The notes beneath the pieces were generated by a model that saw only the letters and a list, made by a program, of their open reading frames with translations, was not told the origin of the DNA and searched no databases. The position numbers and the translations under genes were made by a program. Of a stretch of 64,000 bases of DNA, positions 56,431-64,000 are shown in pieces. This stretch comes from Gammaproteobacteria bacterium (lineage in GTDB: Bacteria > Pseudomonadota > Gammaproteobacteria > Chromatiales > Chromatiaceae): NCBI GenBank assembly GCA_020445255.1, contig JAGRGY010000016.1, forward strand, positions 111,074-175,073, in the 5' to 3' direction. Within the stretch, counting starts at the first letter, position 1, and each line of letters begins with the position of its first letter.

Positions 56431-57013
56431 CGGGTTGTGATTCCTTGCCCCTGCAACGAGACGGTGGGTTGTTGTTTGTCATCTCCTGTCATTGTGGACC
56501 TGTGCGGCCAGCATTGGTTTCATCGGGATGCGGCGGCTGCGCTCGGACAAAACAGGTGCGCGCGCAGCCAGATGCGAAGGATCGGGCAGCGCCGGGGCGG
56601 GGCCCATCGCCGCGCCCCGATCCTGCGAATGCGTCGCCCCTCACTGAATCGCCGCCATTCCCGGGCGAGATTCACAGGCTGGAGCGGGGCATGGCCGCGA
56701 CGCGGCCGTGGTGCGGGACAGATCTTCAGTATTGTGCCTGCTTCCCGGTAGCGAATACGCTGCATAATCGGACGCTGAGGCGGGATGGACAATCCCGGTT
56801 TCTCCCCGCCGACGTGGATTTGCCCTGTCGGGCCATTGCATGCTGAAAAGAGGGATTCATGCGGGACAATGTCAATGCGTACGTCGAATCGGCGCGGGGG
56901 CGAGGCACGCGTTTTCGGTGCGGTATGAATTCCTGGACTGCGAGGCGGGCGTTTCGCCGTTCTGATGTCTCACCACCCGAATGCGTTCTACCAAGACTGC
57001 GCCTTTTTGAGCG
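56431..57013. other. Intergenic region upstream of zwf and the small membrane protein
   Basis: 583 bp between divergent genes. No frame has family resemblance; the promoter of the zwf operon must lie in its left part and that of the small membrane protein gene in its right part, but I see no convincing -35/-10 pair, no inverted repeat of note and no RNA gene. Confidence 0.5.
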
Positions 57014-57382
57014 ATGAAGAAATCGACCAAGGCCGCCCTGGTTTCCGGTCTGGTGTTTCCAGGTCTGGGACATCTGTTCCTGCGCCGCTATGTCGGTGGC
57101 TTGGTCCTGCTGTGCGTCGCCGCTTGGTCGATCCACGCGATAGCCACCACCACGATCGGTACGGCGCTGGAGATTGCGAAAGAGATCGAACAAGGGAGCC
57201 TGTCCGTCGATGCGACATCGATCGGGCAACTCGTCGCACAGCGATCGCAACAGGCGGAACAGTCGACCGTTGTTCCGATGTGGGTATTTTTCGCAAGCTG
57301 GGTTATCGGGGTGATCGATTCCTACCGACTGGGGCGTTCGCAAGAACGGCAGGACGAGGACGCCACGCAGGCAAAGACATAG
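57014..57382 (+). CDS. Small integral membrane protein of unknown function
   Basis: 122 residues. N-terminal MKKSTKAALVSGLVFPGLGHLFLRRYVGGLVLLCVAAW resembles TM2/DUF5683-like hairpins (the PGLGH-turn), followed by a polar stretch (about 55-88, TGTALEIAKEIEQGS region) and one C-terminal helix (VVPMWVFFASWVIGVIDSYRLG). It ends in an acidic tail. Two to three helices; no catalytic motif. No clear ribosome-binding site apart from GAGCG. It may be separate from the lipid operon, 288 bp downstream. Confidence 0.65.
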   Translation: MKKSTKAALVSGLVFPGLGHLFLRRYVGGLVLLCVAAWSIHAIATTTIGTALEIAKEIEQGSLSVDATSIGQLVAQRSQQAEQSTVVPMWVFFASWVIGVIDSYRLGRSQERQDEDATQAKT

Positions 57383-57670
57383 GCATGCGGTGGATGTGAT
57401 TGACGCATTGTTCTGGATTGTGGCCCCGGGGGCCCGTTCGGGGACGCCACCGGATCGATGCGCAACCGCCCGTCCCGAGCCGGATGGCCATGGCTGCCCG
57501 ACCAGCCGGGCCGGGCGATACCTTCCGGGCGTCGAGGCAGCCCGGGCCCTGCAGTTTCATCGCGTCGTGCGGGTAGCGTCGCGTGGCTTGCGGTATTGTC
57601 GGTCCGTCGTTCAGGCAGAGGGTTGCTGCCTGCGATGGCGGTACGGATAGGTCAAGACGAAGGAAGGGGA

Positions 57671-58294
57671 ATGCCCAGCATCTACGATCTCAAGCCGCGT
57701 TTTCAGGCGCTGCTGCGGCCAATGAATCAGGCACTGGTGGACCATGGCGTGACGGCGAATGCCGTGACCCTGGCCGCAACCGTCGGTTCGCTTCTGGTCG
57801 GCGGGGCGATCGCGCTGAGTCCGGCGAGCGCCGCACCGCTGTTGCTGATGCCGGTATGGCTGTTCGTGCGCATGGCGCTGAACGCGATCGACGGCATGCT
57901 CGCGCGCGAGCATCAGATGCAGAGTCCGCTCGGCGCGGTGCTCAACGAGATGGGTGACGTGGTGTCCGACGTCGCTCTGTACCTGCCGCTGGCGCTGGTT
58001 CCGGGCCTGCCGCCGCAGACGGTGGTGCTGGTCGTGATCGTCGGCATCATGGTCGAGATGATCGGCGTGGTGTCGGTGCAGATCGGCGCCTCGCGACGCT
58101 ACGACGGCCCGTTCGGCAAGAGTGACCGCGCGTTTGCGTTCGGCCTGATCTGTCTGCTGCTGGGTGCCGGTGTGTCGCCGGCGGTCTGGAGCGATCTCAT
58201 GCTGTGGCTCATGCTGGGGCTGTCGTTGTTGACACTGTTCAACCGTGGCCGCCGGGCACTTGCCGAACGAGGCACGGATCTGGACCATGCATGA
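57671..58294 (+). CDS. ynbA: CDP-alcohol phosphatidyltransferase family protein, YnbA-like
   Basis: About 207 residues with six membrane helices. The CDP-alcohol motif aligns as NxxDGxxAR-x8-GxxxNxxxD: DGMLAREHQMQSPLGAVLNE carries the core. Two of the four signature aspartates, the first and the third, are Asn; the second and fourth remain. I recall the same pattern in E. coli YnbA. The enzyme would transfer a phosphatidyl group from CDP-diacylglycerol to an unknown alcohol. ATG at 57671 has GGAAGGGGA just upstream. It overlaps the next gene by eight bases. Confidence 0.85.
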   Translation: MPSIYDLKPRFQALLRPMNQALVDHGVTANAVTLAATVGSLLVGGAIALSPASAAPLLLMPVWLFVRMALNAIDGMLAREHQMQSPLGAVLNEMGDVVSDVALYLPLALVPGLPPQTVVLVVIVGIMVEMIGVVSVQIGASRRYDGPFGKSDRAFAFGLICLLLGAGVSPAVWSDLMLWLMLGLSLLTLFNRGRRALAERGTDLDHA

Positions 58295-59222
58295 CAACCT
58301 GATGTCACCAGTGATGTGGGCACTGGTCGCGGTCTACGCGCTGCTCGTGTTCGCGTCCCTGCTGGTCGGGTTCCTGCGCCGGCGCGGGCAGGGCGACCAT
58401 ACCGAGCTCGGTCAGCGGATTCGATCCTGGTGGATCATGGTGGGCGTGTTCTCGGTTGCGATCCTCGTCAATAGGACGGTGTCGATCGTGTTTCTCGCTC
58501 TGGTCGCTTTTCTCGCCTTCAAGGAATACCTGGCGATGGTCACGACGCGGCGCGCGGACCGGCGCGTCGTGTTCTGGGCCTTTCTCGCGATCCCGGTGCA
58601 GTTCTACTGGGTCGCTATCGGCTGGTACGGCATGTTCATCGTCTTCATCCCGGTGTTCATGTTCCTGTTGCTGCCCGCACGCATGGTGCTGATCGGTGAC
58701 ACCAAGGGATTCCTGAAAGCCGTCGGCACCTTGCATTGGGGCCTGATGACGACGGTGTTCAGCATCAGCCATGCCGCCTATCTGCTGGTTCTGCCGGCGG
58801 CGGTGAATCCGCATGCCGGTGGAGCAGGTCTTTTGTTCTTCCTGATCTTTCTCACCCAGTTCAACGACGTTGCGCAGTTCACCTGGGGCAAGCTGTTCGG
58901 CAGGCACAAGGTCGTGCCCAGCGTCAGTCCGAACAAGACGGTCGAGGGTCTGCTTGGCGGTGTCGCGACGACGACGCTGCTGGGCTGGGCGATCGCACCT
59001 TACCTGACACCGCTGGGCATGCCGATGTCGCTGCTGGCCGGCACGATGATCGGCCTTGCCGGGTTCGTCGGTGATGTCGTGATCTCGGCCGTGAAGCGCG
59101 ACATCGGGGTCAAGGACAGCGGCAGGCTGATACCGGGACACGGTGGGATAATGGACCGCATCGACAGCCTGACCTTCACTGCACCGCTGTTCTTTCATTT
59201 CATCTACTACCTGCACTATTAA
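58287..59222 (+). CDS. ynbB: Phosphatidate cytidylyltransferase, YnbB-like
   Basis: About 311 residues with eight or more helices. The CdsA signature [21 protein letters not shown] followed by MDRIDS lies at the C-terminus. It makes CDP-diacylglycerol from phosphatidate and CTP. The N-terminal half differs from housekeeping CdsA, in line with a YnbB-type accessory enzyme. Translationally coupled to ynbA; provides the presumed co-substrate of that enzyme. Confidence 0.9.
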   Translation: MHDNLMSPVMWALVAVYALLVFASLLVGFLRRRGQGDHTELGQRIRSWWIMVGVFSVAILVNRTVSIVFLALVAFLAFKEYLAMVTTRRADRRVVFWAFLAIPVQFYWVAIGWYGMFIVFIPVFMFLLLPARMVLIGDTKGFLKAVGTLHWGLMTTVFSISHAAYLLVLPAAVNPHAGGAGLLFFLIFLTQFNDVAQFTWGKLFGRHKVVPSVSPNKTVEGLLGGVATTTLLGWAIAPYLTPLGMPMSLLAGTMIGLAGFVGDVVISAVKRDIGVKDSGRLIPGHGGIMDRIDSLTFTAPLFFHFIYYLHY

Positions 59223-59242
59223 ATGCACGTCGCGGATCGCAC

Positions 59243-59884
59243 ATGACACGCTGGTTGAGGTTTGCCTTCTTTGCCCTGGTCGTGCGGCCACTGACGCTGC
59301 TTGTGCTGGGCATGAACGTGCGGCGTCACGAATGGCTGCCGGACAGCGGCCCTGCCGTGTTGGCGGCGAACCACAACAGCCATCTGGATGCACTGGTGCT
59401 GATGTCCCTGTTTCCGCTGCGCCTGCTGCCGCGCCTGCGCCCGGTGGCAGCGATGGATTACTTCCTCGCCAATCGCTGGCTCGCCTGGTTCGCACTCAAC
59501 ATTATTGGCATCATTCCGCTGCGCAGGGATGTGAAGGCGGGGCAGGACGATCCGCTGGAGGGCGCCGTCGCTGCGCTGGACCGGGGCGAGATCCTGATTC
59601 TTTTTCCGGAAGGCAGCCGCGGTGAACCCGAACGGCTGTCGCCACTGAAAAATGGCATCGCGCACCTGGCCAAGCGTCGGCCCGAGACGCCTGTGGTGCC
59701 CGTCTACCTGCACGGCCTGGGTATGGCCCTGCCGAAGGGCGAGGGGTTGCTGGTGCCGTTCTTCTGCGACGTGTTTGTGGGTGAGCCGTTGAATTGGCAG
59801 GGTGAGCGCCGGGCATTCATGGCGGCGTTGGTGGATGCGATGCAGGGGCTGGCGATGGAGGGAGGCTTTGGCGCATGGGATTGA
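59243..59884 (+). CDS. Lysophospholipid acyltransferase (PlsC-like)
   Basis: 213 residues. HX4D motif in [11 protein letters not shown], then [27 protein letters not shown], and the third motif [19 protein letters not shown], with PVVPVYL near the end. These are the 1-acyl-glycerol-3-phosphate acyltransferase family motifs. It is 20 bp after ynbB and likely supplies acylation steps of the same pathway. Confidence 0.9.
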   Translation: MTRWLRFAFFALVVRPLTLLVLGMNVRRHEWLPDSGPAVLAANHNSHLDALVLMSLFPLRLLPRLRPVAAMDYFLANRWLAWFALNIIGIIPLRRDVKAGQDDPLEGAVAALDRGEILILFPEGSRGEPERLSPLKNGIAHLAKRRPETPVVPVYLHGLGMALPKGEGLLVPFFCDVFVGEPLNWQGERRAFMAALVDAMQGLAMEGGFGAWD

Positions 59885-60113
59885 TGGCCGCCAACGTCGC
59901 CGCGTGTCGTACGTGTTTGCGCCTGCAGGTGGTCGTCTGTGGCCATGCGCCGTCAGCCGCGTTTGCGGCCGGGTATCGATCAGGTCGCGTTCGTTAGCCA
60001 TGCTGTCCGGGATAGATCGGGACCAATCTGTGCCAGGGCCGTATCGGCAGAACGGATCTTGCGTGGCCGCCGTTCCGGCGCACCGCCTGTCACCACCGGG
60101 CAGTCAGCGGCGT

Positions 60114-60851
60114 GTGGCGTGTGCCAGGCTTGCCGGCACGATGTGCGCGGTGGCGATGCTGGCACTGCTCGTATTGCTCACCGGTTGTGCCACCACGCCG
60201 GAGCCTGCCGGGCCGGACGGGCAAGTCGTCCGCAGTCTGCCGGAAACGCAGCCGATCTGGCAGTTCTGGCGCTTCCAATTCGCGCGTGCCGATGACGGTT
60301 CGGCGCGCACTTATCTGGATTACCTGGTGGCGGACCAGCTGCTGTACGACGCGGTCCTCGCCCACCAGGATGCTATTCAACTCTGGCGCTTCCATCGGCG
60401 ATGGCCGCAGGACCCGACCGGACACCAGCTCACCCTCAGGGTCTATGCACCCGCATACGTCGGCCGCGAGATCAGCCGTTCGCTGGCGGAAAATCCACTG
60501 ATCGCGACATTGATGGACCAGGGCTATCTGGTCAGGTGGCGGATCGACGGGCCGCAACGTTCGGCGGCGACCGACCCTGCGGCGACCAGCGATCTCCGCT
60601 GGTCCGTCGATGTTCAGCGCGAATGGCCCTATTTCATCATGGGTGTGAGTCGCTTTTGGGCGGGCCTGGTCAGGGCCGAGGCGCTCGCACGCAGTACCAC
60701 CGACGACCTCCACGAGCGCTATCGCGCGGTCGAAGAGGCGATGCTCGCGTATTGGCGCAACGATGCGCGGCACGCCCTGCTGCACCATCTCAACGGCATC
60801 TTCGGTTATGCGCCGCTGGAGTACTACGACGGATCGCTGCTGCGTTTCTGA
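60114..60851 (+). CDS. Hypothetical lipoprotein
   Basis: About 245 residues. Signal peptide with lipobox (MCAVAMLALLVLLTGC), Cys at about 25 counted from GTG 60114. The mature part is rich in Trp/Arg/Asp, including QPIWQFWRFQFARADDGSA and ALLHHLNGIFGYAPLEYYDG; no known domain recognised. GTG at 60114 is preferred because it gives a basic n-region; ATG at 60147 would begin directly with the hydrophobic segment. No strong ribosome-binding site. Possibly outer-membrane anchored. Confidence 0.6.
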   Translation: MACARLAGTMCAVAMLALLVLLTGCATTPEPAGPDGQVVRSLPETQPIWQFWRFQFARADDGSARTYLDYLVADQLLYDAVLAHQDAIQLWRFHRRWPQDPTGHQLTLRVYAPAYVGREISRSLAENPLIATLMDQGYLVRWRIDGPQRSAATDPAATSDLRWSVDVQREWPYFIMGVSRFWAGLVRAEALARSTTDDLHERYRAVEEAMLAYWRNDARHALLHHLNGIFGYAPLEYYDGSLLRF

Positions 60852-61074
60852 GCCAGGGCCCCCGGCACGGATTCCGCTGCATCGACCGTAGCGAGCCAGC
60901 AGAACCGGTTCATACGGATACCTGCCACGCGACCACCGGCAGAATGCCCGTTGTCGGCGTCGGCCCCGCCCCGGGCGCTGCACGCAGGCAGACGGTGGTC
61001 CTGGTCCCGGCCCGGCGCCCTCGCGCACCATAGGATTTTCCGAACCCGATTCCTGAATTCGGCGACATTCGGCT

Positions 61075-61101
61075 TAAAAAGGACAGTGCCCTGGCCGCTG
61101 T
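61075..61101 (+). promoter_or_regulatory. FliA-type promoter of the chemoreceptor gene
   Basis: TAAA-N15-GCCGCTGT: the -35 core TAAA and the -10 start GCCG match the FliA consensus with exact spacing, while the flanking bases (GTTT in -35, ATAA in -10) match poorly. It is 48 bp before the receptor start. Confidence 0.5.
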
Positions 61102-61148
61102 AGGGGATATCGCGCGTTTGGTCGACGCAATCAACCCAGGGTAAGTAG

Positions 61149-63983
61149 ATGGCTCTCGAGTTTGCAGCACTGGTCCGCGGAAAAACCGTTCGCGGAAAGA
61201 TCTATCGCATGTTGGTGGCGCTGTTCGGCGTGATGCTGGTGGCGACTGCCTCGTACCTGGCGTACAGCCAGAGCGTCATGGTGGAGCACCTGGTCGAACG
61301 CCAGACGCGAGACCTGGCCGAATCCTACTTCGACAACATCAACACCCTGATGTTGACCGGCGGCATGGCCAATCGGGATATCCCGCGCAAGAAACTGATG
61401 ACGCGGCCGGAGGTCGTCGACGCACGCATCATCCGTGGTCCGACCGTTGTCAAACTGTTCGGCGCCGGCAACGAATACGCGGCGGCGCGCGACGACCTCG
61501 ACCGTCGTGGTCTGGCCGGCGAGGAGATCATCCAGATCGACGAGCATGAAGGGGGTCGGGTGTTGACCGTCGTGGTGCCGCTGGTGGCGAGCCACGATTT
61601 TCGCGGGTCCGACTGCATAAGCTGCCACGCGGCCCAGGACGGCGAGGTGCTCGGCGCGGTCCGGGTCGACTATTCGCTGAAGGCACTTGACGGAGCGGTA
61701 CGGCGGGATCTGCTTGCCAACATCGGCATCAATTCCGCGCTGATGGTCCTGGGGCTGTTGCTGATCGGGACGCTGTTCACGCGCATCGTGTCCAGGCCAT
61801 TGAAACAGCTGACCGGCATGATGCGATCGGTCGCCGAGGGCGATATCGACTGGTCGCAGCGGATCGAGGTGCGTTCACGCGACGAGATCGGCGACCTGGC
61901 GTGCCACTTCAACACGGCCGTTGATAGGTTTGGCGGCATCATCGAGGACACCAGGCAGCAGAGTGAAGCCGCCACGCGCCTGAAGACCGCCCTTGATTGT
62001 GTCAGCACCAACGTGATGATGGCGGACGAGGAATACAACATCATCTACATGAACCAGGCCGTGCAGCGCATGTTCAGCGAGGCGGAACAGGACCTGCGGG
62101 AGATGCTTCCGGGTTTCGACGCTGGAAACCTGATCGGTCGCAACATCGACAGCTTCCATCGCCAGCCTGCACACCAGCGCCGCATGCTCGAGAAGTTGAG
62201 CGACACCCACGAATCGCAGGTCAAGGTCGGTGAGCGCACGTTCCGAATCATCGCGAACCCGGTCATTGATGGAAACGGAGAACGGCTCGGCACCGCTGTC
62301 GAGTGGGCCGATCTCACAGCGGAGCTGAAAGCCGCGGACGAGGAGCGGCAGCGCCTCGAGGCGGAGCGCCGCCATGCCATGGAAAATCTGCGTATCCGCA
62401 CCGCGCTGGACAACGTCAGCAGTTCGGTGATGGTGGCGGACACGGATTACAACATCATTTACATGAACAAGACGGTTGAACGCATGTTCCACGATATCGA
62501 GGATGACCTGCGTGACGAGATTCCGGGCTTCAACGCGTCGAAGCTGATCAACTCGAACATGGATGCGTTTCACAAGAATCCGGGTCATCAGCGCCGCATG
62601 CTCGATGCAATGACGTCGAGTGTCGGCAATGAGATCGAGATTGCGGGTTTGACGCTCAAAGTGGTGGCCAACCCGGTGCTCGATGACAAGGGCAACCGGC
62701 TCGGAACCGTTGTCGAATGGGCTAACCGTACGGCCGAGGTGGCAGTCGAGCGCGAGATCGACGATATCGTGGACGCGGCCCGCAACGGCCAGCTCGGTGA
62801 GCGCATCTCGCTCGGCGACAAGCAGGGCTTTTTCCGCCGCCTCGCGGACGGCATCAACGAGTTGGTCGAGGTCACCGACAACGTGTTCCGCGACATTGCC
62901 GACTCGATGGGACAGATGGCGAAGGGCGACCTGACCAAGTCGATCGAGCGCGACTACAAAGGCGCGTTCGGCAAGGTGAGGGATGACGTCAACAGCACGA
63001 TTGCGAACATCGCAAACACGGTGCGCGAGCTCCGCGATGCCACTGACGCCATCGGCACCGGTGCAAGCGAGATATCCTCTGGCAACACCAACCTGTCCTC
63101 GCGCACCGAGCAACAGGCGGCGTCGCTGGAAGAGACCGCCGCGTCGATGGAGCAACTGACATCGACCGTGCGCAACAACGCCGACAATGCCCAGCAGGCC
63201 AACACGGTTGCGGCAAACGCGAGCCAGCTCGCCGTGCGCGGCGGTGAGGTGGTTGGTCGGGCGGTGTCAGCCATGGCCGACATCGATGCATCGAGCAGCA
63301 AGATCGCCGAGATCATCGGCGTGATCGACGAGATCGCATTTCAGACCAATCTGCTTGCGCTGAATGCCTCGGTAGAGGCGGCACGTGCCGGCGAGCAGGG
63401 TCGCGGTTTCGCCGTGGTCGCGACCGAAGTGCGCAACCTGGCCGGCCGTTCTGCGACAGCTGCGCGCGAAATCAAAGATCTGATCAACGATTCCGTGAGC
63501 AAGGTCAAGACCGGTACCGGGCTGGTCAGTGAATCGGGCAAGACCTTGCAGGAGATCGTCGTCGGCGTGAAGAAGGTCAACGACATCATCGCCGAGATCG
63601 CCGCTGCATCGGCCGAGCAGTCGGCTGGCATCGACCAGGTCAATACCGTCGTGACCTCGATGGACGAGGTTACCCAGCAGAATGCCGCGCTCGCCGAACA
63701 GACGTCGGCGGCATCGACGTCGATGAGTGAGAAGGCACAGGAGATGAAGCAGCTGGTCGGCTTCTTCCGCCTGCCCGGCATGCCGGCCGCAAGCGAAGCG
63801 ATCCGGTCCCGGTCCCAGCCATCGGCGTCGAACGCCGTTGCCTCCAAGCCGGCGGTGGCGCCGGCCGCAACGGCCGAACGGGGTGGCACCGTGGCCCGCT
63901 CTGTCGCAGCGCAAGCGGAGGTGCCCAAGCCGAGGCCCGCTGCGCCGTCGCTCAGCGACGACGACGATTGGGAAGAGTTCTGA
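61149..63983 (+). CDS. Methyl-accepting chemotaxis protein with periplasmic CXXCH and two PAS domains
   Basis: 944 residues. TM1 (about 21-39), a periplasmic domain of about 150 residues ending with the c-type haem motif CISCH (156-160), TM2 (192-212), a HAMP domain, two similar PAS domains (about 281-395 and 418-530, each with YNIIYMN), a second HAMP-like stretch ([21 protein letters not shown]), and a signalling domain with the hairpin tip [21 protein letters not shown]. The last residues DDWEEF resemble the xWxxF tether for CheR/CheB. The periplasmic part with a single CXXCH recalls haem-c sensor receptors such as those of Geobacter and Desulfovibrio DcrA. Redox, oxygen or NO sensing is inference. 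Confidence 0.9.
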   Translation: MALEFAALVRGKTVRGKIYRMLVALFGVMLVATASYLAYSQSVMVEHLVERQTRDLAESYFDNINTLMLTGGMANRDIPRKKLMTRPEVVDARIIRGPTVVKLFGAGNEYAAARDDLDRRGLAGEEIIQIDEHEGGRVLTVVVPLVASHDFRGSDCISCHAAQDGEVLGAVRVDYSLKALDGAVRRDLLANIGINSALMVLGLLLIGTLFTRIVSRPLKQLTGMMRSVAEGDIDWSQRIEVRSRDEIGDLACHFNTAVDRFGGIIEDTRQQSEAATRLKTALDCVSTNVMMADEEYNIIYMNQAVQRMFSEAEQDLREMLPGFDAGNLIGRNIDSFHRQPAHQRRMLEKLSDTHESQVKVGERTFRIIANPVIDGNGERLGTAVEWADLTAELKAADEERQRLEAERRHAMENLRIRTALDNVSSSVMVADTDYNIIYMNKTVERMFHDIEDDLRDEIPGFNASKLINSNMDAFHKNPGHQRRMLDAMTSSVGNEIEIAGLTLKVVANPVLDDKGNRLGTVVEWANRTAEVAVEREIDDIVDAARNGQLGERISLGDKQGFFRRLADGINELVEVTDNVFRDIADSMGQMAKGDLTKSIERDYKGAFGKVRDDVNSTIANIANTVRELRDATDAIGTGASEISSGNTNLSSRTEQQAASLEETAASMEQLTSTVRNNADNAQQANTVAANASQLAVRGGEVVGRAVSAMADIDASSSKIAEIIGVIDEIAFQTNLLALNASVEAARAGEQGRGFAVVATEVRNLAGRSATAAREIKDLINDSVSKVKTGTGLVSESGKTLQEIVVGVKKVNDIIAEIAAASAEQSAGIDQVNTVVTSMDEVTQQNAALAEQTSAASTSMSEKAQEMKQLVGFFRLPGMPAASEAIRSRSQPSASNAVASKPAVAPAATAERGGTVARSVAAQAEVPKPRPAAPSLSDDDDWEEF

Positions 63984-64000
63984 CACGTTTGCGCGCCGCC

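Overview
The window looks like chromosome of a motile gammaproteobacterium. It is GC-rich (roughly 60-65% by eye). The order fliLMNOPQR-flhBA, flhF-fleN-fliA, cheYZAB-motCD-parC-parP-cheW-DUF2802 is the arrangement of polarly flagellated Pseudomonas/Vibrio/Chromatiales-type bacteria. PEP-CTERM, DUF4197, YfdX and MoxR/Bat genes point to an environmental, perhaps Chromatiales-like, lineage. That placement is inference; no rRNA or taxonomic marker is present.

Layout. (1) 1-5939: start of a divergent aminotransferase, acetoacetyl-CoA synthetase, a YadGH-type ABC exporter, a UMF1-type MFS transporter and a YugP-type membrane zinc peptidase. (2) 6113-13707: flagellar switch/export operon fliLMNOPQR-flhBA behind a near-consensus sigma-54 promoter. 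(3) 13869-14690: one PEP-CTERM secreted protein on the minus strand. (4) 15230-27023: flhF-fleN-fliA behind a second sigma-54 promoter, then a chemotaxis/motor/array-positioning operon behind a FliA-type promoter that overlaps a weak terminator. (5) 27145-32517: DUF4197, MscS channel, AsmA, a methyltransferase and YbaK. (6) tRNA-Ser(GGA), followed by about 900 bp without genes that holds a repeat of the tRNA 3' end. (7) 33629-45974: DUF599, a divergent YfdX-like protein, the MoxR-DUF58-DUF4381-BatA-BatB/C-BatD complex, a two-component system and 6-phosphogluconate dehydrogenase. (8) 46121-48321: YfdX and cardiolipin synthase. (9) 56430-48365, minus strand: six tightly packed genes zwf, GH15, corA, HlyD, ABC ATPase, ABC permease. 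(10) 57014-60851: a small membrane protein, a YnbA/YnbB/PlsC-like phospholipid operon and a lipoprotein. (11) 61149-63983: a large chemoreceptor with a periplasmic CXXCH haem-binding motif, two PAS domains and a CheR/CheB-tether-like tail.

Working together: sigma-54 sites drive the flagellar basal-body/export and placement genes. FliA, encoded at the end of the second operon, probably turns on the chemotaxis operon and the distal chemoreceptor. FlhF/FleN place and count flagella, and ParC/ParP probably place the chemotaxis arrays at the same pole. zwf, gnd and a GH15 glucosidase suggest an oxidative pentose-phosphate route fed by alpha-glucan.

Most interesting points: CheA carries three 37-residue-spaced copies of a motif resembling the CheY-binding peptides of FliM and CheZ; the YnbA-like enzyme has Asn in place of two of the four signature Asp; Zwf lacks the usual substrate-binding Lys; the chemoreceptor appears to be a haem-c sensor; and two YfdX-type proteins are present, one heading the MoxR/Bat cluster.
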